This document shows positions 26,577-34,713 of a stretch of 64,000 nucleotides of DNA, piece after piece. Each line of letters starts with the position of its first letter. Within the stretch, counting starts at the first letter, position 1. Source of the DNA: Flavobacteriales bacterium (GTDB taxonomy: Bacteria; Bacteroidota; Bacteroidia; Flavobacteriales_F; PHOS-HE28). The stretch is from NCBI GenBank assembly GCA_019638115.1, contig JAHBUK010000003.1:1-64000 (forward strand), read 5' to 3'. The position numbers and the translations under genes were made by a program. A model generated the notes under the pieces. It was given only the letters and a program-made list of their open reading frames with translations, had not been told where the DNA came from and ran no database searches.

Positions 26577-26719
26577 GGGAGAGTGGCGAGTGGCGAGTTC
26601 GGCCTGCGGCCTTCGAGTGGCGAGTAAATGCCCCAAGTCCGGCGCTGATCGCCGCGGGGGCATTTACTCGCCACTCGAAGCGATGGCCCATCGGGCCGAG
26701 CACTCGCCACTCGCCACTC
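26577..26719. repeat. Palindrome built from GAGTGGC heptamers (copy 2)
   Basis: Lies in the divergent gap between lpxD and uvrC. Inner arms 26611-26634 and 26657-26680 are perfectly complementary over 24 nt. Outer arms 26581-26597 and 26703-26719 are perfect over 17 nt (GAGTGGCGAGTGGCGAG and its complement). Two insertions of unrelated sequence separate inner and outer arms. It shares the core GAGTGGCGAGTRAATGCCC with 16378-16501. Because it lies between 5' ends, it cannot simply be a terminator here. Confidence 0.9.
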
Positions 26720-26783
26720 AACCCAGCGTAGCGAAAAGACAGATCATCACGGGCGCAGCCCAACCCCGAACTTCGCGCTCTCC

Positions 26784-28583
26784 ATGAACCCCATCGACGT
26801 CCGCGAAAAGGTCCGCCTGCTCCCGCACACCCCCGGCGTGTACCAGTTCTTCGATGCCGAGGGTAAGATCCTCTACGTGGGCAAGGCCAAGAGCCTGCGC
26901 CACCGCGTTAGCAGCTACTTCGCCAAGGACCACCACGACGGCAAGACACGCCTGCTCGTCAAGCGCATCGCCGACCTGCGCGTGATCCATGTGCCCACCG
27001 AGTTCGAGGCGCTGCTGCTGGAGAACAGCCTCATCAAGGAGCTGCAGCCGCGCTACAACATCAACCTGCGCGACGACAAGAGCTTCCCCTTCATCCGCAT
27101 CCGCAACGAGCGCTTCCCCCGCGTGGAGGGCATGCGCAACCCCGAGGACGACGGCAGCGACTACTTCGGCCCCTACGCCAGCGTGCGTACCATGAAAACC
27201 GTGCTCGGCCTGGTACACAAGCTCTACAAGCTGCGCACCTGCAACTACGACCTCTCGCCCAAGAACATCGAGCAGAAGAAGTTCAAGCGCTGCCTGGAGT
27301 ACCACATCGGCAACTGCAAGGCCCCCTGCGAAGGGCTGCAACCCCTGGCCGAGTACGACGCCCACATGGAGCAGGTGCTGCAGATCGTGAAGGGGCGCGT
27401 GAGCGGGCTCATCAAGGTGCTCAAAGAGCAGATGCAGCTGCACGCCGAGCGGCTGGAGTTCGAGGCCGCCGAGGACTACCGCCAAAAACTGGAGCGCTTG
27501 GAGCAGTACCGCGCCAAGAGCATCGTGGTGAACCCCGACATCGGCGACGTGGACATCTTCGGGCTGGTGAGCGACAGCGGCAGCACTTACGTCAATTACA
27601 TGCGAGTGATCGACGGCGCCGTGGTACACGGCATCACCATCGAGCTGAAGCGCAAGCTCGATGAGAGCGATGTGGAGATGTTGCAAGCCGCCATCGCCGA
27701 ACTGCGCCAGCGCTACAAGAGCCTCGCCCCCGAGGCCATCGTGCCCTTCGAGCCGGAGATCGAGGTGCCCGGCGTGCGCTTCACCATCCCCCAGCGCGGC
27801 GACAAGAAACAGCTGCTGGAACTCTGCGAGCGCAACGCCCGCTACTTCATGCTGGACAAGCAGAAGCAGGAGAAGCTCACCGACCCCGAAGGCGCAACCA
27901 CCCGCATCCTGGAACAGCTGCAGCAGGACCTGCGCCTCACCGAACTGCCGCGCCACATCGAGTGCTTCGACAACAGCAACACCCAGGGCACCGACCCCGT
28001 GAGCGCCTGCGTGGTGTTCAAGGACGCCAAGCCCAGCAAGAAGGACTACCGCCACTTCAACATCCGCACGGTGGAAGGGCCGGACGATTTCGCCAGTATG
28101 GCCGAGGCCGTGGAGCGCCGCTACAGCATGCTCGTCACCGAGGGCGAGGCGCTGCCGCAGCTCATCGTGGTGGACGGCGGCAAGGGCCAGCTCAGCGCCG
28201 CCGTGGAAGCGCTGGACCGCCTGGGCCTGCGCGGCAAGGTGGCCATCATCGGCATCGCCAAAAAGCTGGAGGAGATCTACTTCCCCGGCGACCCCTACCC
28301 GCTGCACATCGACAAGCGCAGCTCCTCGCTCAAGGTCATCCAGCACATGCGCAACGAGGCGCACCGTTTCGGCATCACGCACCACCGCGGCAAGCGCAGC
28401 AAGCGCATCATCCGCACCGGCCTGGAGGAGATCCCCGGCATCGGCCCCGGCACCGCGCAAAAGCTCCTCACCCGCTTCGGCAGCATCAAGGGCATCCGCG
28501 AAGCCCTGCCGGAGGATGTGGCGGCGGTGGTGGGCGCGAAGAAGGCGGAGGTGGTGTTGCGGGGGCTGGCGAGCGCGGGGTAG
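26784..28583 (+). CDS. uvrC: UvrABC excinuclease subunit C
   Basis: A 599-aa nucleotide-excision repair nuclease that makes both incisions around a UvrAB-marked lesion. Residues about 12-90 form the GIY-YIG domain (GVYQFFDAEGKILYVGKAKS, with the YVG and R of LRHRVSSYF). A UVR/UvrB-binding motif lies near 200-235 (AERLEFEAAEDYRQKLERL). The C-terminal RNase H-like nuclease spans about 360-530 (ECFDNSNTQG, VVDGGKGQLSAA, with the catalytic Asp residues). A helix-hairpin-helix pair ends the protein (EIPGIGPGTAQKLLTRFGSI). Length is normal. The last 21 nt, including the stop, recur 148 nt downstream. Confidence 0.97.
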   Translation: MNPIDVREKVRLLPHTPGVYQFFDAEGKILYVGKAKSLRHRVSSYFAKDHHDGKTRLLVKRIADLRVIHVPTEFEALLLENSLIKELQPRYNINLRDDKSFPFIRIRNERFPRVEGMRNPEDDGSDYFGPYASVRTMKTVLGLVHKLYKLRTCNYDLSPKNIEQKKFKRCLEYHIGNCKAPCEGLQPLAEYDAHMEQVLQIVKGRVSGLIKVLKEQMQLHAERLEFEAAEDYRQKLERLEQYRAKSIVVNPDIGDVDIFGLVSDSGSTYVNYMRVIDGAVVHGITIELKRKLDESDVEMLQAAIAELRQRYKSLAPEAIVPFEPEIEVPGVRFTIPQRGDKKQLLELCERNARYFMLDKQKQEKLTDPEGATTRILEQLQQDLRLTELPRHIECFDNSNTQGTDPVSACVVFKDAKPSKKDYRHFNIRTVEGPDDFASMAEAVERRYSMLVTEGEALPQLIVVDGGKGQLSAAVEALDRLGLRGKVAIIGIAKKLEEIYFPGDPYPLHIDKRSSSLKVIQHMRNEAHRFGITHHRGKRSKRIIRTGLEEIPGIGPGTAQKLLTRFGSIKGIREALPEDVAAVVGAKKAEVVLRGLASAG

Positions 28584-28733
28584 GCTGGTGCGTGGGATCA
28601 CTTCACACTTCACACCTCCGCACTCACACCTCACACCTCCTCGAAAGGTGAGGTGTGAAGTGTTATTTGTGAGGTGTGAAGGGAATGCGCGCTCCGATCC
28701 AGGTCAGTTAATGCTGGCGAGCACGGGGTAGGC
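28565..28733. repeat. 21-nt direct repeat of the uvrC 3' end flanking a palindrome
   Basis: 28565-28585 (GCTGGCGAGCGCGGGGTAGG plus C) and 28713-28733 are identical except for one base. The first copy contains the uvrC TAG stop. The 127 nt between them contain the heptamer palindrome at 28599-28681. This layout is what a target-site duplication around an inserted element would look like, though recombination could also create it. Confidence 0.75.
28599..28681. repeat. Palindrome of CACTTCA/CACCTCA heptamers
   Basis: The left arm (28599-28640) reads as six successive heptamers of the type CACTTCA, CACTTCA, CACCTCC, GCACTCA, CACCTCA, CACCTCC. The right arm (28646-28681) is the complement with unequal spacing; for example CTTCACACCTC at 28608-28618 pairs with GAGGTGTGAAG at 28671-28681. 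Located 16 nt after the uvrC stop. Confidence 0.8.
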
Positions 28734-28734
28734 C

Positions 28735-28855
28735 ATCCCGAGCGTAGTCGAGGGGTGGGCGTGCCGGCGCTCAAGAGCAGCGCCGTCGCGCTTTTCGCTG
28801 CAAGTCCGCACTCGTCGTTCCTCCTCGCTTGCGGGCTTTCCGCTGCAATCGCTCA
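28735..28855. other. Intergenic repeat-like segment abutting the vsr stop
   Basis: A non-coding stretch rich in internally repeated words (CGCTGCAAGTCCGC, CGCTTGCGGGC, CCGCTGCAATCGC). It begins with CCCGAGCGTAGTCGAGGGG, close to the GAGCGAAGTCGAAG word at 50880-50893. Its last bases form the vsr stop codon, so it marks the left edge of the lower-GC defence island. I have seen similar intergenic text in Bacteroidota genomes, but no named element can be assigned. Confidence 0.45.
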
Positions 28856-29254
28856 CGCGAGCGCACGTTCCACCCGGCGCACTGTGTATGGGTAACGCGC
28901 CACCTTCAGGTCATGCTCCCAGATGCGTAGCACCCTCCAACCCTTGGCGCGTAGCTCCCGGTTCACCTTTCGGTCCCTGGACTTGTTGGCTTCCAGCTTC
29001 TCCGCCCAGAAACGCCGGTTGCCCTTGGGCTGTGTGGCATGCTTGGGGCAGCCATGCCAGAAGCAGCCATCCACGAAAACGGCGAGCTTGGATCTTGGAA
29101 TGATGACGTCCTGGCGCCCAAACAGTGGTTGGTGCTGGCGCCATCTTTTCATTCCGTGCGTGCGATAGAGCTTAGACTCATTGGCCTTATCGCCGTGACC
29201 GTGAACCCGCGACAGGAGCGCAGAGTGCTGCAACTTGCTGAACATGTCCGCCAT
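28853..29254 (-). CDS. vsr: Very-short-patch repair endonuclease Vsr
   Basis: A 133-aa nuclease of the Vsr family, which nicks 5' of the T in T:G mismatches produced by deamination of 5-methylcytosine. The features are RVHGHGDKANESKLYRTHG, an N-terminal segment that differs somewhat from the usual RIRGKDTKPE, the core VIIPRSKLAVFVDGCFWHGC with the catalytic Asp in FVDG and the zinc/structural Cys and His residues, and GWRVLRIWEHDL near the end. Length matches the family (about 135-155). Its start lies 8 nt after the helicase-nuclease stop, and the upstream methyltransferase gene makes the 5mC that Vsr protects, so the three genes form one functional operon. Confidence 0.93.
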   Translation of the reverse strand: MADMFSKLQHSALLSRVHGHGDKANESKLYRTHGMKRWRQHQPLFGRQDVIIPRSKLAVFVDGCFWHGCPKHATQPKGNRRFWAEKLEANKSRDRKVNRELRAKGWRVLRIWEHDLKVARYPYTVRRVERALA

Positions 29255-29262
29255 CTGGTGAC

Positions 29263-32200
29263 CTAGAACGAACCTCGGTTCGCTTCTTTGAACGCCATAG
29301 CCTGCTTCATGCCGCAGAACCCCAGGAAATCACACCCCGCACACCGAATATTATCGGACTGTTGAGTGGGTCCCTGATCAAACCGTCGATCCCGAATCTT
29401 GGCGGCTGTTTGTGCGACTGTTTGTTTGGCCTTGTCAAGTGATGTCGAGTCGAGAGGAACAGCTAGCTCCGCTTTCGCCGGGTCGTCGGCATCGAGATAC
29501 CGAACCAACCCTTGTTCAGGCTGATACTCCAACTCCTTTTTCGCAGCAACTGCATACAACCCAACCTGCAACCGCATCTCCTCCTCATCAAGCTTTTGAT
29601 GGTTGTCGGAGTCGGGATCTCCAGATTTGAAATCAATCAATGTCACCCTCGGCGGATTGTCCTGCCGAACGATATCAATGGCCCCACTCACAAGAGCGCC
29701 GCCCTGGCCATCTTCGTACTCGATCAGAGTCTCGAACTCCTTCTCGGGCTCGAAGGTCAAATTTCCAAGCTCCGATGCGTATTTCTGAACATAGTCCGCG
29801 ACAATCCGAACCCCTTTGGCCCACATCTTCTTCGCGGGGTCTCCGGTGGTATACCTGAGATAGAAAAGACCTTGATCAATCAGCCGTTGTATGGCCTGTT
29901 CAAGCGCAGGTCTGTCTTTGCTGAGCGTCGACCACTTCTTGGGATCGGCGTGAATCGCCCGCATTAGGTTGTGAACCCCACGGCCATAACCGAATGCTTG
30001 GTCAATGGTCGGGGAGAAGCCCATAACCTTTCTGAGATAGAAATCATGTGAACACTCCAAGTAGTAACGCAAATCGGAAAATGACGTGGCCAATCGAACG
30101 TCTCGCCCATGCTCCCTCGGCGCATATCGCAACTCGTCAAGGAGATACTGAGAGTCGCTCGTCACAACAGCTCCAAAAGTATTGAAATGTGTTCGTAGCT
30201 CCCTCGCGAATTTTGACGTTTGCGCTCCTGAGTAGCTGACAAATAGGAACCGCTCTGCACGTGTCAGCGCGACATACATGAGCCTCCTCTCACCGTCGTG
30301 ATTTGCGTTCTCAGAAAGGCCTCGCACGTCAATGGCTTGCAGGATTTTACCAGATAGAGGCAACTGCACTTGGCGCGAAGCAAGACCACTAGGAAACCGA
30401 TGCGCGCAGACATCGGCGAGAAAGACACCTGCGAACTCCAACCCCTTTACCGCATGAATGGTGCTAATGCTCACTGCATCCGGCTGAACCATGAGCGGCT
30501 GTTCCTCCACTCGCCCTTCATCTGTCCCATATTGACATAGTGCAATAATCTGCCATGGATAGTCACTGGCGCTTGTCCAGCCCGGAGTCTCCAGTCCAGT
30601 AATCAAGCCACTGAGCGCCCCAAGGTGAAACAGCGCCGATTGACCACGGTCTGCCAGCGTATCCCATGCTTCAACTTCCGCCTCGGCGAGCAACATATGA
30701 AACAGTTGCTGAGGAAAAACACGCTTTAGAGCGTTCTTCGATAATAGGAACTTCTTCAATCGTGAAGATCGAAACTCCGCGACTTCTGCATTGGATAGCG
30801 CGTTGCCATCCACAATGCGTCGACCGAGAGCAAGCGCTGCATTCATTAATCGATTTTCGACGGCAGGCTCGAAATTCAAGCCAGCCTCACGAAGCGCTTT
30901 GGATGCTGCTCGGTAAGTCCGATCCGCACGCACCATCTTGAGATGCTGGTCTTGGGAAGGTTCGGGAGAACACCCCAACACATCTTGAATTCGGTTCGGC
31001 AAGCTCTTCTTGTTCCATGCCGAACCCATGAAGAGCTCCGTATTGCCGGAAAGGGACAGGGCGGACAGAAACAACAATATCTCAGGCTGGGAGAACAAAT
31101 CAGGTCCTGCTCGAACGACGCATGGAATTCCGGCATTCTCCAACGCCTGCATGTAGGCCCGTACTTCGGTAGAAGACCGAACAAGCACAGCAATGTCCGA
31201 TAGGGTCAGTCCTCTTTGAGCTCCATCCCTCTTATCATGTACAGCTCCTTCTTGTTCGCCTGGAACGAGGACCCGTATGGCACTCGCAATCCAGGCTGCT
31301 TCCTGCTCGCGGGTTGTGAAATTTACAAGCGCTGTATGTGAAGGATGTTGATCAATCCGCCCCGCGTTGCCATGTTTCATTGGCGGGGTGCTCATTGATC
31401 CAATAGATCCAATCGAACTGGCCCAAGCATTCGCTAAGGCGATGATGCGTGGCGTCGATCGGAAGTTCTCCTCTAGGTCAACGACCGCAGCATCTTGGGC
31501 TTGATTGAACTCAGTCCATAGGTCGCCAATGATTCCGACTTTCGCCCCGCGGAATCCAAAGATTGACTGACGATGGTCCCCTACACACGTAAGGTGACCT
31601 GTCACGCTAACCAATAGCTCCATCAACTGTCGTTGAACGGGGTTGATGTCCTGCACCTCGTCCACAACAAGGTAGACAGGACGTTCTGCCAGCCTTTGTT
31701 TCACTGCCTCATCACCACTCAGCCTTCGAATGAACTCGCTTTGAGAGGTGCTGAAATCTAAAAATCGGCGACACTTGAGATACGCATAGTAACGCGCTGC
31801 GGAAACCGCGAATGCCCGGGCTTCATCGCTATCCCCGACATCGGTTAGCAATTGAGCTTGTTTGCACCATTCCGTTTCAATTGATCCAAGCTCAATCGGA
31901 GGTTGGCCTTCGGGTAATGATACTTCGAACTGATTGTGTTCATGCAATTGGTCGTATGCCTGAGCGAATGACTCACACGTCACGTATTGTCCTTTACCTG
32001 TGGCGGTTTGGAGTGCCTTTAGTCCAAGCAGGTTGTTGAATCCGCGTTGGATTAGGGCCGTCCTCGCAGCACCGTCAAGGATGTCATAGTTGTGATACTC
32101 GTCCGGCCAGTGCTCACGGATCTTCGCGAGGCAAAATCCATGAATGGTCCCTATGTACATGTCGCCAAGCGACACATCTGCACCTTCCGGCGTGATTTTC

Positions 32201-32460
32201 TCTATCCACGCTCGGATTCGAAATTTCATCTCCTCAGCCGCCCGCTCGGTAAATGTAAAAGCCACAACCTGACTCTTGGGCACACCTTCCACCCCAACCC
32301 ACCAGGCAATCCGGCGAGCCATTACCTCAGTCTTTCCTGAACCTGCACCCGCAACAACAAGGACACGGCGCTTTGTCGACTTGACAGCGCTAGCTTGGTT
32401 CGTTGTGAGCCCCCTAACTAGGAGCTCCTTAATTGATGTCATGGGCGTTACTGATTCCAT
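29263..32460 (-). CDS. UvrD/PcrA-type helicase fused to a RecB/Cas4-like Fe-S nuclease
   Basis: A 1065-aa SF1A helicase-nuclease. Start at the ATG complementing 32458-32460 (MESVTPMTSIKELL), 7 nt after the methyltransferase stop; MTSIKELL at 32442 is also possible. Helicase motifs: I GAGSGKT at 38-44, Ia TFTERAAEEM, II DEVQD at 267-271, III GDHRQSIFGFRG at 294-305, IV ENFRS at 331-335, V TIHAVKGLEF, VI RRLMYVALTRA. The C-terminal third is a PD-(D/E)XK nuclease with GAIDIV, IDFKSGD (D943, K945) and QVGLYA. Four Cys (C803, C1040, C1043, C1049; C-x2-C-x5-C at the end) match the AddB/Cas4 iron-sulfur staple. AddAB-like repair partners are absent. Composition is lower in G+C than the surroundings. 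Likely a processive DNA-degrading motor, here probably the restriction effector of the operon. Confidence 0.88.
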   Translation of the reverse strand: MESVTPMTSIKELLVRGLTTNQASAVKSTKRRVLVVAGAGSGKTEVMARRIAWWVGVEGVPKSQVVAFTFTERAAEEMKFRIRAWIEKITPEGADVSLGDMYIGTIHGFCLAKIREHWPDEYHNYDILDGAARTALIQRGFNNLLGLKALQTATGKGQYVTCESFAQAYDQLHEHNQFEVSLPEGQPPIELGSIETEWCKQAQLLTDVGDSDEARAFAVSAARYYAYLKCRRFLDFSTSQSEFIRRLSGDEAVKQRLAERPVYLVVDEVQDINPVQRQLMELLVSVTGHLTCVGDHRQSIFGFRGAKVGIIGDLWTEFNQAQDAAVVDLEENFRSTPRIIALANAWASSIGSIGSMSTPPMKHGNAGRIDQHPSHTALVNFTTREQEAAWIASAIRVLVPGEQEGAVHDKRDGAQRGLTLSDIAVLVRSSTEVRAYMQALENAGIPCVVRAGPDLFSQPEILLFLSALSLSGNTELFMGSAWNKKSLPNRIQDVLGCSPEPSQDQHLKMVRADRTYRAASKALREAGLNFEPAVENRLMNAALALGRRIVDGNALSNAEVAEFRSSRLKKFLLSKNALKRVFPQQLFHMLLAEAEVEAWDTLADRGQSALFHLGALSGLITGLETPGWTSASDYPWQIIALCQYGTDEGRVEEQPLMVQPDAVSISTIHAVKGLEFAGVFLADVCAHRFPSGLASRQVQLPLSGKILQAIDVRGLSENANHDGERRLMYVALTRAERFLFVSYSGAQTSKFARELRTHFNTFGAVVTSDSQYLLDELRYAPREHGRDVRLATSFSDLRYYLECSHDFYLRKVMGFSPTIDQAFGYGRGVHNLMRAIHADPKKWSTLSKDRPALEQAIQRLIDQGLFYLRYTTGDPAKKMWAKGVRIVADYVQKYASELGNLTFEPEKEFETLIEYEDGQGGALVSGAIDIVRQDNPPRVTLIDFKSGDPDSDNHQKLDEEEMRLQVGLYAVAAKKELEYQPEQGLVRYLDADDPAKAELAVPLDSTSLDKAKQTVAQTAAKIRDRRFDQGPTQQSDNIRCAGCDFLGFCGMKQAMAFKEANRGSF

Positions 32461-32467
32461 TGTGCAT

Positions 32468-33478
32468 CTAGGCCTTAAGAGCGCGAACAATTTGGGAGGC
32501 GTGACGCCTGATGAATTCCGGTGGTAGCGCGTTACCGATCATCTGGGCCACTCCAGTCTTACCGCGCTTTAGGGAAAAGCGGTAGTCGGGGGGGAAGCTC
32601 TGAAGCAATGCTGCCTCACGCATTGATATAGGTCGATTCTCTTCCGGGTGCAAGAACCGCCCTTTGGAAGGATTGAAGCATCCGCCGGTAATTGTAGGTG
32701 CTGGCTTCTTCCAAGCCATTCGGCCGTAGACGTCCTTGAACCCATCGCTCTTCTTATGACAGGCCAACTGGTATTGCTTACCAAGGTCGGCGCGACTTCC
32801 CCCGTCTTTCGGAGTAAGCCTGATCCGTTCCAGCACAGCGTGGGATGGACGATAGGGAAGGTTGTGCAGAACGTCTGTCTTCGGACGACGCAGTTTCGCG
32901 AAGGCCTGCTTCACTGTGGGGCGACCCTTCACCTCCTTGGCAAACGCTATCTCTTGCCCATGGCCTGCGACCAGGACGAAGCGACGGCGACGTTGAGGCA
33001 CGCCAAATTTCGATGCGTCATGGACAGCCATTTTGCACACATAGCCCAGTGCTTCAAGTTCCCGCTTGAGTGTGGCACTGCGCCCATCCTTTAGGAGGTC
33101 GGGAACGTTCTCCATCATCACAGCCCTGGGTCGAAGTCCTTGGACGATGCGTAGGTATTGGAAGACGAGATCGTTGCGAGCGTCATTGCGCTCGTACTTG
33201 CCGTTCAATGTTGTCATGGTCGAGAACCCTTGGCATGGCGGACAGCCAGCCACGAGATCCAATTCACCCGGCTTGAGATTGAACTTGGTCAAGATCTCAT
33301 CCACGCTCAGGTCGCAGATGTCCTTGGTCCAAACATGCACGCGCTTGTGGTTGGCCTTGTATGTCTCAACCGCTACAGGGTCGATCTCTACGGCGCCGAT
33401 CACGTTGAAGCCTGCTTGCTTCAGGCCCAATGTGAGGCCACCACAACCCGAGAAGAGGTCTATGGCTTTGGGCTTCAT
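32468..33478 (-). CDS. DNA (cytosine-5-)-methyltransferase
   Basis: A 336-aa C5 DNA methyltransferase. Start at the ATG complementing 33476-33478. Motif I is AIDLFSGCGGLTLGLK (residues 5-20), the catalytic Cys is C82 in GCPPCQGFS, motif VI is ENV at 123-125, motif VIII QRRRR at 162-166, motif X MIGNALPPEF. The target-recognition region between VIII and IX-X is short (about 80 residues), in line with a 4-6 bp site, which cannot be read from sequence. It is the first gene of a three-gene operon with the helicase-nuclease and vsr. The modification protects host DNA in restriction systems; Vsr limits the mutagenic cost. Confidence 0.95.
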   Translation of the reverse strand: MKPKAIDLFSGCGGLTLGLKQAGFNVIGAVEIDPVAVETYKANHKRVHVWTKDICDLSVDEILTKFNLKPGELDLVAGCPPCQGFSTMTTLNGKYERNDARNDLVFQYLRIVQGLRPRAVMMENVPDLLKDGRSATLKRELEALGYVCKMAVHDASKFGVPQRRRRFVLVAGHGQEIAFAKEVKGRPTVKQAFAKLRRPKTDVLHNLPYRPSHAVLERIRLTPKDGGSRADLGKQYQLACHKKSDGFKDVYGRMAWKKPAPTITGGCFNPSKGRFLHPEENRPISMREAALLQSFPPDYRFSLKRGKTGVAQMIGNALPPEFIRRHASQIVRALKA

Positions 33479-33612
33479 TGGTTGACAAAATCGCCGGCGA
33501 TCCGGCGCGAAGAAGGTAGGACAAAGTTGAGCAATCGGATCAACAGGACCGCGACAGCGTACGTGGGTGGCTGACCGTGTGATGGCCCAAGACATCCGCC
33601 GCTTCCGTACCC

Positions 33613-33852
33613 TCACCGCTGCCCCTCCCACTGCTCCACCACCGTCCGGATGATCCGCTGGTAATGATCCGCGATCCGCTGGGCCTCCTCGGCATCGTAG
33701 CATTCCTCGATCACAAAGCCATCTTGCGCTTCACCGGTTTCCAAGTACACGGCCGTGAGGCGCCATGCATCGGCACGAGCCTCCAAGCCATCGATGAGTT
33801 GGCCCAGATCGAAGGTGTTGAGGCGGATGACGTATTCCTTGTCGTTGTGCAT
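33613..33852 (-). CDS. Conserved small protein, 79 aa
   Basis: MHNDKEYVIRLNTFDLGQLI and a middle with DAWRLTAVYLETGE and EECYDAEEAQRIADHY. It resembles a widespread family of small bacterial proteins of about 80 aa with 'FDLGQL.DGLE.RA.AW..TA.YL..G' and a conserved acidic EE..D.EEA. Function unknown; the fold is probably helical. It lies between the methyltransferase operon (same strand, upstream) and the HNH gene (divergent), with normal high G+C, so it seems to belong to the resident genome rather than the island. Confidence 0.7.
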   Translation of the reverse strand: MHNDKEYVIRLNTFDLGQLIDGLEARADAWRLTAVYLETGEAQDGFVIEECYDAEEAQRIADHYQRIIRTVVEQWEGQR

Positions 33853-33908
33853 GGGCCCAGGTTAGCGATCTTGGGGCGGAAAAGCCAGGAACCGCACTCA
33901 TTGCAACC

Positions 33909-34709
33909 ATGTCGAGCACCAGAAAACCATGGACCCGAGGGGAGCTGCTGATCCTGCTCAACCTCTACGAGAAGATCCCCTTTGGCAAGTTCGACCAGAG
34001 CAACCGCGTGCTGATCGATGTGGCCACCCGCATGGGCCGCACACCCGGAAGCGTGGCCATGAAACTGAGCAACTTGGCCAGCTTGGACGAGCGACTGGCA
34101 GCGCGGGGGATCAAGGGCCTCTCCGGTGCAAGCACCCTGGATCGTACCGTATGGGCCGAGTTCCACACGGACCACGACACCTTGGCCCCGGAAAGCGAAG
34201 CACTGCTATCGGAGTTGATGACTGGCAATACCGATGTGCCGATCGAAGTGCAACCGGAACTGATCACCGTGCAGCGCATGCCTGAAGGACCGACCGAAAG
34301 CGCGGCAACAGTGAACGTGCGCCGAGGTCAACGTTATTTCCGGCAAGCAGTGCTCAATGCCTACGGCGGGCGCTGCGCGGTCACCGGGCTTGCCGTCCGT
34401 GAGTTATTGATCGCCTCCCACATCATACCATGGAATGCTGGTGAACAACACCGCCTCGACCCCCAGAACGGCATCGCTCTCAATGCCCTTCACGACAAAG
34501 CCTTTGACCGTGGCCTGATCACCTTCGATACCGACCTGCGGCTTGTGCTCGCCCCCTCGCTACGCGACCATTTCGCGAACGCGACCGTGGCCCAGAGCTT
34601 CAAGGCCTATGAAGGCCAGCCGTTGACCATTCCCGCCGAAGCGGCGGGACCGAAGGCCGAATACCTGGAGTACCATCGGAGCAAGGTGTTCGATAAGCCC
34701 AAGGCCTAA
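33909..34709 (+). CDS. HNH endonuclease, restriction type
   Basis: A 266-aa protein. The N-terminal domain (about 8-85) has the common restriction-HNH opening: WTRGELLILLNLYEKIPFGK, then GRTPGSVAMKLSNLASLD and GLSGASTLDRTVW. The C-terminal HNH domain (about 145-220) has CAVTGL, the first His in ASHIIPW, Asn in NGIALN and the second His in HDKAFDRGL. This architecture is found in restriction-like endonucleases of COG3440. Specificity and modification dependence are unknown. Convergent with another HNH gene whose stop is 4 nt away. Confidence 0.85.
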   Translation: MSSTRKPWTRGELLILLNLYEKIPFGKFDQSNRVLIDVATRMGRTPGSVAMKLSNLASLDERLAARGIKGLSGASTLDRTVWAEFHTDHDTLAPESEALLSELMTGNTDVPIEVQPELITVQRMPEGPTESAATVNVRRGQRYFRQAVLNAYGGRCAVTGLAVRELLIASHIIPWNAGEQHRLDPQNGIALNALHDKAFDRGLITFDTDLRLVLAPSLRDHFANATVAQSFKAYEGQPLTIPAEAAGPKAEYLEYHRSKVFDKPKA

Positions 34710-34713
34710 CACC

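Noticed and set aside
26718..28634. A 638-codon minus-strand open frame opposite uvrC
   Set aside because: Pure antisense of uvrC; low-complexity Val/His/Leu composition and no motif.
28599..28681. Idea that the heptamer palindromes are a CRISPR array
   Set aside because: There are no spacers or regularly spaced identical repeats and no cas genes; the units pair within one hairpin.
29263..32460. Idea that the helicase-nuclease is AddA of an AddAB repair complex
   Set aside because: No AddB neighbour; the Fe-S Cys set is on the same chain as the helicase, and the gene sits inside a methyltransferase-vsr operon.
28853..33478. Idea that the operon is a DISARM or BREX system
   Set aside because: The hallmark genes (DUF1998, PLD, PglZ, BrxC) are absent from the window.
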